DNA of 64,000 nt from Triplophysa rosa (GCF_024868665.1 NC_079897.1:5872912-5936911), one strand, 5' to 3'; positions 21,999 through 33,758 are shown, counted from the first letter of the stretch. Notes: generated from the sequence alone by a model not told the origin. A program made the numbers and translations.

Positions 21999-24180
21999 AA
22001 GTTTCGTTCGATGCTATGTCCGAGGATCTTTACAAATAATAATAATCATGTCTCGGACGTTTCGCAACAGCGTTGCTCATTGATGCACACGCTAAACAGC
22101 AACTTGCTTGCATTACACGGTTATTTTTTGCTTTCGATAAACTATTCCCAAACGAAAACCAAACTCTAAAAGGATTTCATCAACTCAGGAAGGACGTAAG
22201 GTATTCAAGGGATCCTACGGACTTTTTAAAAAGTGCTGCAGCCAAGCAGCAGGCTCGATCCGTAAAGCAACATTTCCACATACATCTTCCCCGCAGATTC
22301 GGGAAGTGATTCCGTATCGCCGCTGGTTTACGTCGCGCTCGTCACCTCGTTCGTGCCAAGCATGCGATGAAACACTTGACGGCCAGACGGCACAACTGGC
22401 GGCATATTTTTGTAGGCTACGTTGTGTTTTTCATTTAACAGTTCATGGCGGGTCTATTTTGATGTTTTAAAATGTAGCTTGCTATGCATTACGATGTGTT
22501 TACGTGGTTGCCAATCCAAAATAATAAAGGAGTTGTTACATGAACATACACGATTTTGGTTACATGTGGAATAAAGTCTGAGTCTTGAGAGTCTGTCACT
22601 GCAAACCTTCAGTTTCCTCCATACTCCCCTTTGCGATTCATTGCTGCATGGCATTAGGCCTACTTAACTTGCTGTGTTTCGATCTGAGGTCAGTAGTATT
22701 GTCAAAGACGGTTTTTATTAAAAGCTGCTACTATTAGTTAACTTTAAATCGACTCGTTTTGTATTAGTATGGGTCTATACATAGGCTAATATATCTATCT
22801 ATATAATCTAAATGAGGAATAATCCCTTCAATGCTGTTTACAGAACACAATAAGGAACATAATATGCATTTCTGCCTAGACTATCTGCACTTACATGAAG
22901 AAAGAACTACAAACAAGTCTGGGGAAACGTTACAGAGTATTTCAACGCATAGTGTGCACACAGAAGTGACATGAGACCAGAGGTGGACAGTAGTGAAAGT
23001 CGCGGTACAAAGGTGCTCAAGCGTGGAACAGATCGTGCAGTGTCGTCGACAAACAGAATTATCTACTACGTCATTATGCGCATGCGCGGACGGATCGTGC
23101 AGGCATCCCGGATCGTGTACCGACACACTCAATGCATGGAGTGCTGCCTACGTATTTCCGGTAAAATCTCAGGGGGCGGGAAAGCTTCCGGGTTGTATTC
23201 ACCCATAGCAAATGTGCTTTACAAGCGCTCGTTTTGGGGGGAATTAACGTGTAATATAAATTAGTGAAATACATCGTGTTTTAACAATACTATATATTAA
23301 ACATGTAATGATGCTATAATACAAAACTTTAGTAAAGTCATCCTGCAACGTTTAAATACACACGTGACTGTGGTTCCGTCAGGTATGGCTGTGTCCCATT
23401 TTATGAAGCTTCACAGAGATTTAATAATATTCCGAGCATGGGTTTACATTATTACACTTAAGGATTTAAACCTTAACTGGTACTACAGTTTGTTGTCATC
23501 ACGTTAAGAGTGCAGATGTGATTGAGCCACAGCACGTCAGCTACTGAAGATCAAATGGTCTATTGGTGAAAGCGCTAGCGTTAGCTAATGCTAAAGAATA
23601 AACGTAACACTGGATACATTAATTTGGTTTTATTTGTGCAAATTGTAATGTAAATAAAAATAACGTAAATATATAGGCTACTTATGACATTTCTGTACTG
23701 TACGTAATATGCATTATATGTGCTTGTGCAGTCATCCATATCTTAGTTCTTAGTGTGTACTTTTTTGTGTGTAACTAAAATGTCTTTGTATGCAGCTGTG
23801 ACATGACAATAAAGATAGTTTATTATCAAAATGTGATCCATTAATGTAAGCTTGTATATAATAACTGATACAGAGAAATTGTCAGGTAAAATGCAAATAC
23901 AAAAACTATTAAATACGTCAAACAAATGCTTTTGATTTAAATAAGGTTTCATATTGGAATATTGTAAAGTAAAACATTTAAAATGATTAAAATGAATGGA
24001 CTACATGAAATTCTCACAATACACAGTAAAAATGCTCACTACTATTTCAAAAGATGTCCCTGTTCTTCTCATGTTATCCCTGCTCTTAACCATTTCTCAT
24101 ATTTCTTGTGGTTAACAGTACGACTTTGTCTGTGATCCTTGGAAAACTTCACAAAATTTAAACAATAAATTAAAAAAACA
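21999..24180. other. Interior of the Ngaro-like element without recognisable coding
   Basis: One 78-codon plus frame (22073-22309) has no motif I know. A sequence beginning CAGAGGTGGACAGTAGTGAA near 22981 looks like a Tol2-like hAT end. The expected gag, RT and RNase H are not visible in any frame. Confidence 0.5.
23060..23195. promoter_or_regulatory. CpG-rich promoter-like motif cluster
   Basis: In an AT-rich setting, about 130 bp contain TACGTCAT (CRE/ATF-like, 23067), TGCGCATGCGCGG (NRF1-like palindrome, about 23077), TTTCCGG and CTTCCGGG (ETS-like) and GGGGCGGG (SP1-like). This mix is typical of vertebrate housekeeping promoters. No adjoining exon was identified. Confidence 0.35.
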
Positions 24181-24541
24181 GACCCTGCTGCTGCTAGCAC
24201 CTGACTGGTTCTTTACCCAGATGAGCCCATCACCTCAACCTTCCCAGCGCCATGCTGGCCCACACTGCCTCAAGCCACCTCAGCAGCGCAAGCACACCTC
24301 AACCAGCGGCACAGGCCCATCCTTAGCCTTCACCTTCCTCCTCTCTCTTCCTCAAGCCCGACCGCACTTCTTATTGGCTTTATTCAACTCTCAATCAACA
24401 GCCATAAGCCAGCTCACAAACACCTATGATCATCAAAGGCATCCAGAAAACCCAGCCCGCCCGCCCAGACACCAGGCAACCCATAACCTTGGAAATACTA
24501 ACCAAATACATCTCTACCCTCTGCAAAGGATACCACTCCAG
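24180..24541 (+). pseudogene. Tyrosine recombinase, N-terminal part
   Basis: The plus frame from about 24425 reads IIKGIQKTQPARPDTRQPIT then LEILTKYISTLCKGYHSR, resembling the N-terminal SAM-like domain of Ngaro-type recombinases. The preceding segment is decayed. The frame is cut at TACCACTCCAG (24531-24541), which is repeated at 30879-30889 where the recombinase resumes. Confidence 0.6.
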
Positions 24542-24866
24542 AGGTCTCGCGTACTTTGGCCACTTTTATTGGTCAAGGCCCGCCCAAAAGACAATATGAC
24601 TGACAGGTGAAGCTACCAATCCAGTATAGTTTTGTGGTGTGTCATGTTTAGTGGCGTGGAAATGTCCCCACAATTACAGACCGATGTGCAACTAGTAAAT
24701 CATTAATTCACGATCGTCTCCAAATTTACTTTTACAATGGCGCTTCAGTCTCCTAGAGCACCGGCTTAAACACACATGTAAATACACGTAACTAAAGCAA
24801 ACTAATGTAAGCTTAAAACAGAAAATACACAAAACCTACTTGGCAGAGAACAATAGCATTACTTAC

Positions 24867-24993
24867 CATTGTACAATGGTGTGCACTTCGTTGACAGCCA
24901 TGAGACGTTCCCGGTAAACATTTGTTTGGAGCATATCTTTCCACTTTTTAACTCCAACAAGCAGTTCTGGAGAACCAAACACAAGACTAAACC
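24867..24993 (-). pseudogene. RecQ-like helicase exon, distal part
   Basis: Minus reading gives FSLVFGSPELLVGVKKW, then YRERLMAVNEVHTIVQW, ending at a GTAAGT donor (24861-24866). FGSPE and the VDEAH-like box (here VNEVH, with Asp changed to Asn) are RecQ helicase landmarks (motif II region). It is separated from the first part by the L2 insertion at TAAACC. Confidence 0.65.
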
Positions 24994-25303
24994 TATGACC
25001 TCGTCACTTCCTGTTTGCTGAGAGCGCGTGGTTTGAGTTTGCTGAGAGCGCGTGGTTTGAGTCGGAGCTCTTTCAAATTTATTCTTAATACATCGTTTAT
25101 TCTTGTTATATCTTAAGACTTGTGTTTTAAATTGTTATCCTCCGAGGGTAAAACATATCCTTAAATATATCCCATACCAAAATCGTATTTAAACGCACAG
25201 ATAATTTATTTTTATCGGATCACTCGCTATTAGCCTCAGGCTGTTAGCATTCCCAGCCTGCCTGCTTACTGCTTAACACACTGTTCTCATTATTAAATCA
25301 CTG

Positions 25304-26209
25304 ATGGCTAATGTTTCAGATGTGTCTGTACCTCTGTGTGCAGATGAGGAAACGATCGCACTTCAGTCGGAACTGGAGGCTGTGGAGAAGCAGATCCAGG
25401 ATCTACTAGAGAAGCAGTCACGGCTGCGAGAACGAAAAACGGCGCTGGAAACATCCAGAGCCGACGCTCGCAAATCCGCGGTAAGTTTTCATCGCGATTT
25501 TAATACTCCTTCCACTTCTACTCCGCGTGTTTCTCTGCACAGAGCCCAGGCTTCGAGAACACGGTCAGCCCAAATGAACTTCACTCCTGCACCGGCACAC
25601 CCACGGCGAAAGGCGCGAGCCAGGACTGGAGCGATGACCCAACCGCCGCCACCGGTCTTCGAGATCCCGACCAGGAACCGCTTTGCCGCCCTCTGCGAGA
25701 CGGAATGCAACGCTGTGGTCATCGGAGACTCAATCGTCCGGAACGTACGCGCTTCCTCCACTAAAGGTAAGGTGCGCACTCATTGTTTTCCTGGCGCCCG
25801 TGTTCTTGATGTCTCTGCGCAGGTACCTGCGATCCTGAAGGACGATGCTAACGTCGGAGCTGTCGTGCTGCACGCGGGGGTGAATGACGTCAGGATGAGG
25901 CAGTCGGAGATCCTGAAGAGGGACTTCAGGAGTCTGATCGAGACGGTACGCAACGCATCGCCCACGGCGAGGATCATCGTATCAGGGCCGCTTCCTACCT
26001 ACCGACGAGGGAATGAAAAGTTCAGTAGACTATTTGCTCTAAATAAATGGTTGATGTCATGGTGTATTGAACAGAAGCTGCTCTTTGTTGATAATTTTGA
26101 TCTGTTCTGGGAGCGACCTAGGCTCTTCCGCCCTGACGGCCTGCACCCCAGCAGCATCGGAGCGGTTCTTCTGTCTGACAACATCTCAAAGACGCTACGC
26201 ACCGCTTGA
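25304..26209 (+). CDS. L2 LINE ORF1: coiled coil plus SGNH esterase-like domain
   Basis: 301 residues. Residues about 14-55 form a charged coiled coil (ETIALQSELEAVEKQIQDLL onward). A basic Arg/Pro-rich linker follows. From about residue 137 there is an SGNH/GDSL hydrolase-like domain: VVIGDSIVRN (block I, nucleophile Ser), VVLHAGVNDV (block III, GxND-like) and FRPDGLHPSSIGAVLLS (block V, DxxH). Esterase-type ORF1 proteins are known in CR1/L2 LINEs and are thought to serve as RNA-binding, multimerising partners in retrotransposition. The start follows 310 bp of 5' UTR; the stop is 96 bp before ORF2. Confidence 0.85.
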   Translation: MANVSDVSVPLCADEETIALQSELEAVEKQIQDLLEKQSRLRERKTALETSRADARKSAVSFHRDFNTPSTSTPRVSLHRAQASRTRSAQMNFTPAPAHPRRKARARTGAMTQPPPPVFEIPTRNRFAALCETECNAVVIGDSIVRNVRASSTKGKVRTHCFPGARVLDVSAQVPAILKDDANVGAVVLHAGVNDVRMRQSEILKRDFRSLIETVRNASPTARIIVSGPLPTYRRGNEKFSRLFALNKWLMSWCIEQKLLFVDNFDLFWERPRLFRPDGLHPSSIGAVLLSDNISKTLRTA

Positions 26210-26305
26210 CTACGTCTCCCAGCGGTAAGTCAAAACTTCAACCATAGTCTGTGTTCCTCCCACTCATCTGTTATAAATGTTACTGCTTCCAAATGCATAG
26301 AGACT

Positions 26306-29272
26306 GTGTCTGTCCCCCGAATAATACTACAAAATAACAAAATAGCCAAATCTCAGAGAAAAAATCTAATCGTGATTAAACCTGAGGACAATGTAATAAA
26401 CGACCAAAACAAACTCATAAAGTTCGGCCTACTAAATATTAGATCACTAAATTCAAAAGCAGTTATTGTAAATGAAATGATCACAGACAACAATTTTGAT
26501 ATGCTTTGCCTTACCGAAACCTGGCTTAAACCAAATGATTATTACGGTCTAAATGAGTGTACACCACCAAGCTACTGTTATATGCATGAGCCACGTGCGG
26601 TTGGTCGAGGTGGCGGTGTCGCAACAATTTTTAGAGACTTTCTTACTGTAACTCAGAGAACGGAGCATAAATTTAAATCATTTGAAGTGCTTGCGTTGAA
26701 CATAATTGTTCCAATTGACAGTAAAAAACCATTGCTTTCTTGTACGTTGGCTACAGTGTATAGACCCCCTGGTCCCTACACTGATTTTCTGAAAGAGTTT
26801 GCGGACTTCCTATCGGACCTATTGGTTAACGTTGATAAAGTACTAATTGTCGGAGACTTTAATATCCACGTAGATAGTGCTAACGATGCATTAGCAGTGG
26901 CGTTTACAGAGCTATTACACTCTTTTGGAGTAACACAACACATCAATGGACCCACTCATCGATTTAATCATACACTAGACTTGATTATATCTCACGGAGC
27001 CGATCTAACCAATATAGATATTATACCTCAAAGCGACGATGTCACTGATCACTATCTTATAACATGTACACTGCGCACTGCAGAAATCAGCCGTTTAACT
27101 CGTTATCGACAGGGTAGAACAATTACCTCGACTACTAAAGATAGTTTCACAAAGAGCTTGCCAGATCTGACTCCTTTAATAACCATACCAATAAATATAG
27201 AATCGCTCGATGACATGACCAGCAAATTGGGCACTATTTTCTCTAATACATTAGAAGCTGTCGCACCTATGAAGTCAAAAAAGATTAATGAGAAAAACGC
27301 AGCACCATGGTACAATAGCACCACTCGCGCCCTTAAAAGAGAAACACGTAAACTGGAGCGCAAATGGAAACAAACCCAATTAGAGGTCTTTAAAATTGCG
27401 TGGAAAGAGAGTGCAAACTGTTATAAAAAGGCACTAAAAGCAGCAAAGGCTGAGCACCTCCGTAACCTCATAGAAACTAACAAAAACAATCCAAGGTTTT
27501 TATTTAGTACAGTTGCTAAACTAACAAATAAACAGACTTCACCTGACCTGGGTATTCCGCCGCACCTTGGTAGCAATGATTTCATGAATTTTTTTACAGA
27601 GAAAATCGAAAACATACGAGACAAAATAGTAAAAACTCAACCTCCAAGTCTGTCCTATAAATTAGTACCAACCATCGCCCCAAAAGAAAGGCTACAGTGT
27701 TTTTCACCTATAAAACAGGAAGATTTAATTAAACTTATTGCAACATCTAAACCTACAACTTGCTTATTAGACCCCATACCAACTAAATTATTAAAAGAGT
27801 TATTACCCGTTGCAATTGAGCCCATTTATAACATTATCAACTCGTCAATTAATCTAGGCCATGTCCCAGGACCCTTTAAACTGGCCGTCATTAAGCCTCT
27901 TATCAAGAAACCAAACTTAGACCCCAATGAACTAGGAAACTATAGACCGATTTCAAATCTCCCTTACCTGTCTAAAATACTAGAAAAAGTAGTGTCCACT
28001 CAGTTGTGCTCTTTCTTACAAAATAATGACATACACGAAAAATTCCAGTCAGGCTTTAGACCGCATCATAGTACTGAAACTGCGCTCGTTAAAATTACAA
28101 ACGACCTGCTTATAGCATCAGATAAAGGTAACATCTCACTCCTAGTCCTGCTCGACCTTAGTGCTGCGTTCGATACTGTAGACCATAAAATACTTCTAGA
28201 TCGCTTACACAATTATACCGGTATTCAGGGACAGGCACTACAATGGTTCAGATCTTACTTATCAGACAGACATCAATTTGTCCATTTAAATGGGGAATCA
28301 TCAAATCTAACGCAAGTAAATTATGGATTACCTCAGGGATCGGTTTTAGGACCCTTGCTATTCTCCATATACATGCTGCCCCTTGGAAACATTATTAGAA
28401 AACATGGAATTAGCTTCCACTGTTATGCAGATGATACTCAGCTATATATCTCATCAAGACCAGATGATTCCTTCCAACTATCCAAATTGGCAGAGTGCAT
28501 CGACGATATAAAGCATTGGATGACTTGTAATTTCCTTCTTTTAAATTCTAATAAAACAGAAATATTACTTATCGGACCAAAGACACGTGAGCAGAATATT
28601 TCGGATTATGACCTGCAAATTGAAGGCTGCACTGTTACTCCAACAAATACAGTTAAAGACCTTGGCGTTATATTAGACAGCAACCTGTCATTTAAAAATC
28701 ACATCTCAAATGTCACAAAAACAGCCTTCTTCCACCTTAGAAATGTTGCCAAATTGCGAAATATTTTATGTGTGGCTGACGCAGAGAAGCTTATTCATGC
28801 ATTTGTGACCTCAAGACTTGACTACTGTAATGCACTGCTTAGTGGTTGTCCTGCAGCATCAATAAACAAACTACAGTTAGTTCAGAATGCAGCTGCCAGA
28901 GTTCTAACCAGGTCCAGAAAATACGATCACATAACCCCAATGTTATCAACCCTTCACTGGTTACCCATTAAGTATCGTATTGACTTTAAAGTTCTTTTAA
29001 TTACTTATAAAGCCTTAAACGGTTTAGCCCCTACCTACATAACAGAGCTTCTACCACACTACAACCCATCACGCTCTCTAAGATCTCAAAACTCCAGACT
29101 TTTGATAACACCTAGAATAACTAAATCCACCAAAGGGGGTAGAGCTTTCTCATACGTAGCACCTAAACTCTGGAATAGCCTCCCCGATACTATTCGAGGG
29201 TCAGACACACTCTCCCAATTTAAATCTAGATTAAAGACACATCTTTTCAGCCAAGCATTCACTAATACATAG
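26306..29272 (+). CDS. L2 LINE ORF2: APE endonuclease and reverse transcriptase
   Basis: 988 residues, uninterrupted. The endonuclease (about residues 45-255) has LTETW (catalytic Glu), VGDFNIHVD (Asp and Asn) and [10 protein letters not shown] (Asp-His). The reverse transcriptase (about 495-760) has [32 protein letters not shown] (motif A Asp), [16 protein letters not shown] and [13 protein letters not shown] (catalytic YADD). The C-terminus ends with the [11 protein letters not shown] signature of L2/CR1 proteins. All catalytic residues visible are the expected ones. It would nick target DNA and prime reverse transcription of the L2 RNA in the nucleus. The start is the first in-frame ATG that precedes the endonuclease. 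Confidence 0.9.
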   Translation: MSVPRIILQNNKIAKSQRKNLIVIKPEDNVINDQNKLIKFGLLNIRSLNSKAVIVNEMITDNNFDMLCLTETWLKPNDYYGLNECTPPSYCYMHEPRAVGRGGGVATIFRDFLTVTQRTEHKFKSFEVLALNIIVPIDSKKPLLSCTLATVYRPPGPYTDFLKEFADFLSDLLVNVDKVLIVGDFNIHVDSANDALAVAFTELLHSFGVTQHINGPTHRFNHTLDLIISHGADLTNIDIIPQSDDVTDHYLITCTLRTAEISRLTRYRQGRTITSTTKDSFTKSLPDLTPLITIPINIESLDDMTSKLGTIFSNTLEAVAPMKSKKINEKNAAPWYNSTTRALKRETRKLERKWKQTQLEVFKIAWKESANCYKKALKAAKAEHLRNLIETNKNNPRFLFSTVAKLTNKQTSPDLGIPPHLGSNDFMNFFTEKIENIRDKIVKTQPPSLSYKLVPTIAPKERLQCFSPIKQEDLIKLIATSKPTTCLLDPIPTKLLKELLPVAIEPIYNIINSSINLGHVPGPFKLAVIKPLIKKPNLDPNELGNYRPISNLPYLSKILEKVVSTQLCSFLQNNDIHEKFQSGFRPHHSTETALVKITNDLLIASDKGNISLLVLLDLSAAFDTVDHKILLDRLHNYTGIQGQALQWFRSYLSDRHQFVHLNGESSNLTQVNYGLPQGSVLGPLLFSIYMLPLGNIIRKHGISFHCYADDTQLYISSRPDDSFQLSKLAECIDDIKHWMTCNFLLLNSNKTEILLIGPKTREQNISDYDLQIEGCTVTPTNTVKDLGVILDSNLSFKNHISNVTKTAFFHLRNVAKLRNILCVADAEKLIHAFVTSRLDYCNALLSGCPAASINKLQLVQNAAARVLTRSRKYDHITPMLSTLHWLPIKYRIDFKVLLITYKALNGLAPTYITELLPHYNPSRSLRSQNSRLLITPRITKSTKGGRAFSYVAPKLWNSLPDTIRGSDTLSQFKSRLKTHLFSQAFTNT

Positions 29273-30326
29273 CTAATGAACAGCAGCTACGCTAATTATT
29301 CTCTTTCTGTTTCTGCCCTCGCCTCGGGATGCCCATCCCGAGGTAGGGAGAGATTCCGCCAGGCCCAGATGAACGTCATATGCCCATCCACAACTAGAGA
29401 TTACGCCAGCTACATCGGAAAATCCCGTGCCATCCTCCTGCGAGAGCCTGCGGACTGACTGACCATCCAGCTCCATCCAAGGCAATTCCATCACCACCCA
29501 AGAAAAAGGCGACCATCTGGCCGGCCCAGCTCAGACAATTCCATCCCCAACCGAGAGCAAAGACGGACTACCTGTCACATAAATGCTAAATTTACAATAC
29601 TTGGTATTTAATGCTAAACTTACATCACACGACAGCAGTTTGAAGTTATGGCTGCACTCAGTGACTTTGATTGGAGGTAGCTGGGTGGGTGTTGTAGGGA
29701 GTGGGGGGGCTTGTTGGTTGTGGTTCGGGGCGTTTCATTTGTTGGGACTGTGTGGGTCTGGTCTGGTTGGTCTTGTTTTGTGGTCGATGTCGGACAACAG
29801 AGGAATAAAGTTAATTATGCCATTACTATTTTTCCCTGGTTGTTCCTCTGTTGTCTGTTGTTGATCGCGGAATGGGACCGGGTTGGACCTGCACGGTTTC
29901 GGCGGGTGGGGCTTCCTGGGTCGCGGCTCGTGGGCTCTCCCTGTTCTTCGTGGACGTTGCTCGGTGGCTTTGGTCGGGGTCACTGAGTGCAGCTATGACA
30001 CGTCAGAGGAGATCTGGCCCTCCCGGCTGAGCCTGGTTTCTCCCGAGGTTTTTTTTTCTCCATTATTCAGCATTGGAGTTTGGGTTCCTCGCCACAGCAG
30101 AGCAGTGCAGTGTTGGCTTGCTCACCGGGAGACTGCATTTATTTATTTATTTATTCATTTATTTATTAGATATTATTTATTATAATGATCTTGCTTGGTC
30201 TATAAACACCATGCACTGTGCTGTGTTTTACCTTTCTGTGTTTTTCTTATTTGCTCCTGTAAAGCTGCTTTGGAACAATGCACATTGTGAAAAGCGCTAT
30301 ATAAATAAAATTGAATTGAATTGAAT
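29273..30326 (+). other. 3' UTR of the L2 LINE
   Basis: About 1 kb without a recognisable protein, GT-rich near 29690-29800, ending in the tail motif and TTGAA repeats that L2 reverse transcriptases use for priming. Confidence 0.7.
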
Positions 30327-30667
30327 TAAACCGTCTGTTCTTTCATCTTGACCCGCATATGCGACGGATATCCCCTTCTCGTTGTGTGGTATTTTACTTG
30401 ATCTTCCATAATAGATGTGAGAGGGCAAACAACAAGCAAAATTGTATCTCTATGGTACCCCTCCAAATTCTGGGAGACGGTCGGCCAGGCTTGAAAGATA
30501 AGACTTTTGCCATATGCAGTTAGCAAACACGTTAAAACATCTCTTTTAGACTCCACTAAGTACCTCAAACAAAACTCTTGGATGTCTTTTAAAGAATCTA
30601 TACTATGAACCTCGCATACTTTTAAAAAAGCAGCATTTAGTCGGTCTTGATGAACACTCATTGTCAC
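30327..30667 (-). pseudogene. RecQ-like helicase, first part (start to motif Ia)
   Basis: The minus frame starts at ATG 30667. It encodes LKDIQEFCLRYLVESKRDVL, a P-loop-like TAYGKSLIFQ (RecQ consensus TGYGKS, so one Gly is Ala) and LLVVCPLTSIMEDQVKY (motif Ia). It is cut at the L2 insertion and resumes at 24993. A small frame change seems to have occurred close to the junction. The family consists of ATP-dependent DNA helicases. Whether this piece comes from a host gene or a helicase-bearing transposon cannot be told here. Confidence 0.65.
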
Positions 30668-30867
30668 TGATGTAACACGGAAGCTTTCTAATTCGATCGG
30701 ACCATTTTGTTTCCCGGCAGACCGTTAAAGAACGCGACACACACGTCTCCCGGAAATCCTGTGGAATTTAACCAATCAGACAACGACTTCGAACTCGTTG
30801 ATGTGTTTCCAAAAAAGTGTGCCAAATGTATCAGATGTTCAGCCAACGGATCGTGGGCGTGACGTCT

Positions 30868-31464
30868 GAGGCTGAGACTACCACTCCAGGCACGTCGCCC
30901 GCACACTCGACGCCATGTTCATCCTGGCATTCTTCGGTTTCTAAGATCCTCGGAAATCTCCACCACATCCACTTTTAACCCCCTAGTCCATCCAACCATA
31001 TCCGACCTATCAGTAATCGATCCAGAGACAATGTCATACTCCATCAAGCAAAGCAAGACGGACCAAACCAGGAGAGGCCATTTTGTCTATATTTTCAACC
31101 TCCAGTCACCGATTCAACCTTACCAAACCCTCCTAGCCTACCTTCACTTCAGGAATCCTCAGACCAAAGCCGCATCAGATCCCCTCTTCGTCGACGACTC
31201 TAACCGCCCGGCCACAAGCTTCTGGTTCCAAAAACATCTAAAATCTGTTTTTTCTCCATACCGGCATCCCAGCAGATCACTTCTCACTTCTCCTGCCATT
31301 CTTTCCGCATCGGCGCGGCAACCACTGCTGCCCAAAAGGGCCACTCACAGCCCCAGATCCAAGCACTCGGCCGATGGTCATCCAAAGCTTACAAAAGATA
31401 CATCCGAACAGACCGCGCCCTCATCAGAGAAGCACACTGGACCCTCATCACTCGAATCGTCTAG
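30868..31464 (+). pseudogene. Tyrosine recombinase, C-terminal catalytic part
   Basis: Pieces in shifted plus frames read YHSRHVARTLDAMFILAFFGF, then SEISTTSTFNP and QSKTDQTRRGHFVYIF (core strand region), then HSFRIGAATTAA and LGRWSSKAYKRYIR, ending at TAG 31464. HxxR followed by GRW and the Tyr of AYKRYIR match the catalytic set of DIRS/Ngaro/Crypton recombinases. There is a frameshift near 30938 and two near 31262-31290, so the enzyme is dead in this copy. Confidence 0.75.
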
Positions 31465-33480
31465 CATCAACCATCTTCCAAAGTTCTCCATCAAACCACC
31501 AGTAGTAGTGACGCACCGTTCAACCCACAGAAGCCCGGCGCTCATCTCGTACTCAGTTAACCGGACCTCACCTCTCCAGAATTCAGTTTCACTGCAGCAA
31601 CCGCCTCCGCAAGCGCCTGGGCTTCCAACTCATACTCCGCCGCAGCAGACACCAATTCTACAGAAGCAAGTATCGCCGCAGCGACCGCCCCCGCAGGGGC
31701 CCGTGCTTCCAATACGTGCTCTGCTGCAGCAGACACCAATTCTACAGAAGCCAATATCGACGCAATGACCGCCCCCGCAGGGGCCCGTGCTTCCAATTCG
31801 TGCTCTGCTGCAGCAGACACCAATTCTACAGAAGCCAGTATCGCCGCAGGGGCCCGTGCTTCCAACTAGTGCTCTGCCGCAGAAAACACCACTTCTACAG
31901 AAGCCAGTATCGCCGCAGCGATCGCCCCCGCAGAGGCCAGTGCTTCTTCCGTTACTCTGCCGCAGCAGACCCCCTCATAGCCCCCCGAAGCCAGTATCGC
32001 CGCAGCGACTTCCGCACAGGGGCCCGCGCTTCTTCCCTTACTCTGCCGCAGCAGACCCCCCTTTTTAGCCCCCAGAAACCAGCATCGCTGCAGCGACTGT
32101 CCCCGCAGAGGCCCGCGCTTCCATGTCAAGCACAGAAGCCAAGATCGCCGCAGTGACCACGTCCGCAGAGGCCCGCGCTTCCATCTGAAATGTAGAAGCA
32201 AGCATCGCCACAGTGACCACCTCGGCAAGGGCCCGCGCTTCCATCTTAAGCATTGAAGCCAGCATTGCCATAGTGACCGCCTCGGCAGAGGCCCGCGCTC
32301 CCATCTCAAGCATTGAAGCCAGCATCGCCGCAGTGACCGCCTCGGCAGAGGCCCGCACGTTCATCTCAAGCATTGAAGCCAGCATCGCCGCAGCGACCGC
32401 CTCAGCAGAGGCCCGCGCCTCCATCTCAAGCGTAGAAGCCAGCATGGCCGCAGAGGCCGGTGCTTCCACCTCGAATGCAGAAGCCAGTATCGCCACAGCG
32501 ACCGCCTCCGCAGAGGCCCATGCTTCTTCCCTTACTCTGCCGCAGCAGACCCCCTCATAGCCCCCCGAAGCCAGTATCGCTGCAGCGACCGCCCCACAGG
32601 GGCCTGTGCTTCCAACTCTTGCTCTGCCGCAGCTAAACACCAATTACATAGAAGAGAGTATCGCCGCAGCGATCATCCCCACAGGGGCCCGTGCTTCCTC
32701 CCGTGCTCTGCCGCAGCAGTCACATCTCCTATCCAATCCCTTCCAAAAACCTCCACGAAGCCAATATCACCGCAGCGACCGCCCCCGCAGGGGCCCGTGC
32801 TTCCTCCCGTGCTCTGCCGCAGCAGTCACATCTCCTATCCAATCCCTTCCAAAAACCTCCCTGAAGCCAGTATCGCCACAGCGACTGCCCCCGCAGAGGC
32901 CCGTGCTTCCTCCCGTGCTCTGCCGCAGCAGTCACATCTCCTATCCAATCCCTTCCAAAAACCTCCCTGAAGCCAGTATCGCCGCAGCGACCACCCCCGC
33001 AGGGGCCCGTGCTCTGCCGCAGCAGTCACATCTCCTATCCATTCCCTTCCAAAAAACCTCCCCGAAGCCGGTTTTTGCCGCAGCAACCATCCCCGCAGGG
33101 GGCCAAGCTTTCAACTCATGCTCTGCCGCAACAGACACCTCTTAACATGAAGCCAGCATCAATACAGTGACCGCCTCTACAGAGGTCCATGATGCCAACT
33201 CAAACGTACAAGCCAACGTCGCAGCAGCGACCGCCACTACGGAGGCCAGTGCTCCCATCAATCATCCCAGCAGAGACCCGTACATCCATCACACGTTCTA
33301 CTACAGCGGAAGCCTCCTTTAGTCGCCTCCTTACCAGTCGCAGTTTCACCACCAGGGACACCTAAGTAGCCCAGCCTTCTCCAGCTGGTCATGACATCCC
33401 CATCATCACAACCTCTAAACACAATGCTCCTTGCCGCTTCTGGAAATCGACATCCCGCCGATCTACCACGCACCCTCATT
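31465..33480 (+). repeat. GC-rich Ala/Pro-coding minisatellite array
   Basis: Three related unit types: about 87 bp (31600-31900) with CTGCAGCAGACACCAATTC; exactly 60 bp (about 32160-32520) with GAAGCCAGCATCGCCGCAG; and about 107 bp (32640-33080) with CACATCTCCTATCCAATCCC. All share a GCAGCGACCGCC...GAGGCCCG core. Long stop-free stretches occur on both strands (for example minus 32643-32065 and plus 32213-32560). These give 20-residue Ala-rich repeats such as EASIAAVTASAEAR on plus and AMLASMLEMEARASAEAV on minus. No start context or homology identifies a real protein. Confidence 0.85.
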
Positions 33481-33758
33481 TCATCGTCGGAACCTCAACC
33501 GTCCCCGGAGAAACTGTCTACCCCAGTTTCCATCTCATCAATCACATTCCCGAAGGGCCCTCATCCTCTTGTCTTCAAACGCATTCAGGTCAACACCTCC
33601 ATAACGCCTAGAATCGCATTTTGGGGGGGTATGCGTACTCCGGCTGCTGTCCAGCTTTTATCATGCCTTTGGGGGGGGTGTTCTGGGCTCGAGCCGGTTC
33701 CGAGTCCGGCGCACTTGCCCTGACCCGGGTAGAGTGCTCGGGTTCGGATAGATCTGGT

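Larger units (their letters stand above)
24994..30326 (+). mobile_element. Full-length L2-type LINE with two intact ORFs
   Basis: About 5.3 kb flanked by a short TAAACC duplication (24988-24993, 30327-30332). The 5' UTR contains a tandem GAGAGCGCGTGGTTTGAG doublet (about 25019-25064). ORF1 and ORF2 are both uninterrupted. The 3' UTR ends with AAAGCGCTATATAAATAAA and TTGAA units, as in other L2 copies in the window. It lies antisense to nek11, inside a helicase exon, inside the Ngaro-like element. Confidence 0.85.
24542..30878 (-). mobile_element. Inserted RecQ-like helicase segment, itself split by L2
   Basis: The segment is bounded by an 11-bp direct repeat (24531-24541, 30879-30889) and interrupts the recombinase gene. 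Removing the L2 element leaves about 1 kb: upstream region, one helicase exon and the start of an intron, all on the minus strand. The inner ends share only a weak inverted GTCTC/GAGAC, 2 bp offset. It may be an internally deleted derivative of a larger mobile element that encodes a helicase; that is inference. Confidence 0.45.

Noticed and set aside
22073..22309. gag or RT gene of the Ngaro-like element
   Set aside because: The 78-residue frame lacks any zinc knuckle or RT motif.
29273..30185. Separate gene downstream of L2 ORF2
   Set aside because: Frames overlap on both strands with no domain; the region ends in the L2 tail and fits its 3' UTR.
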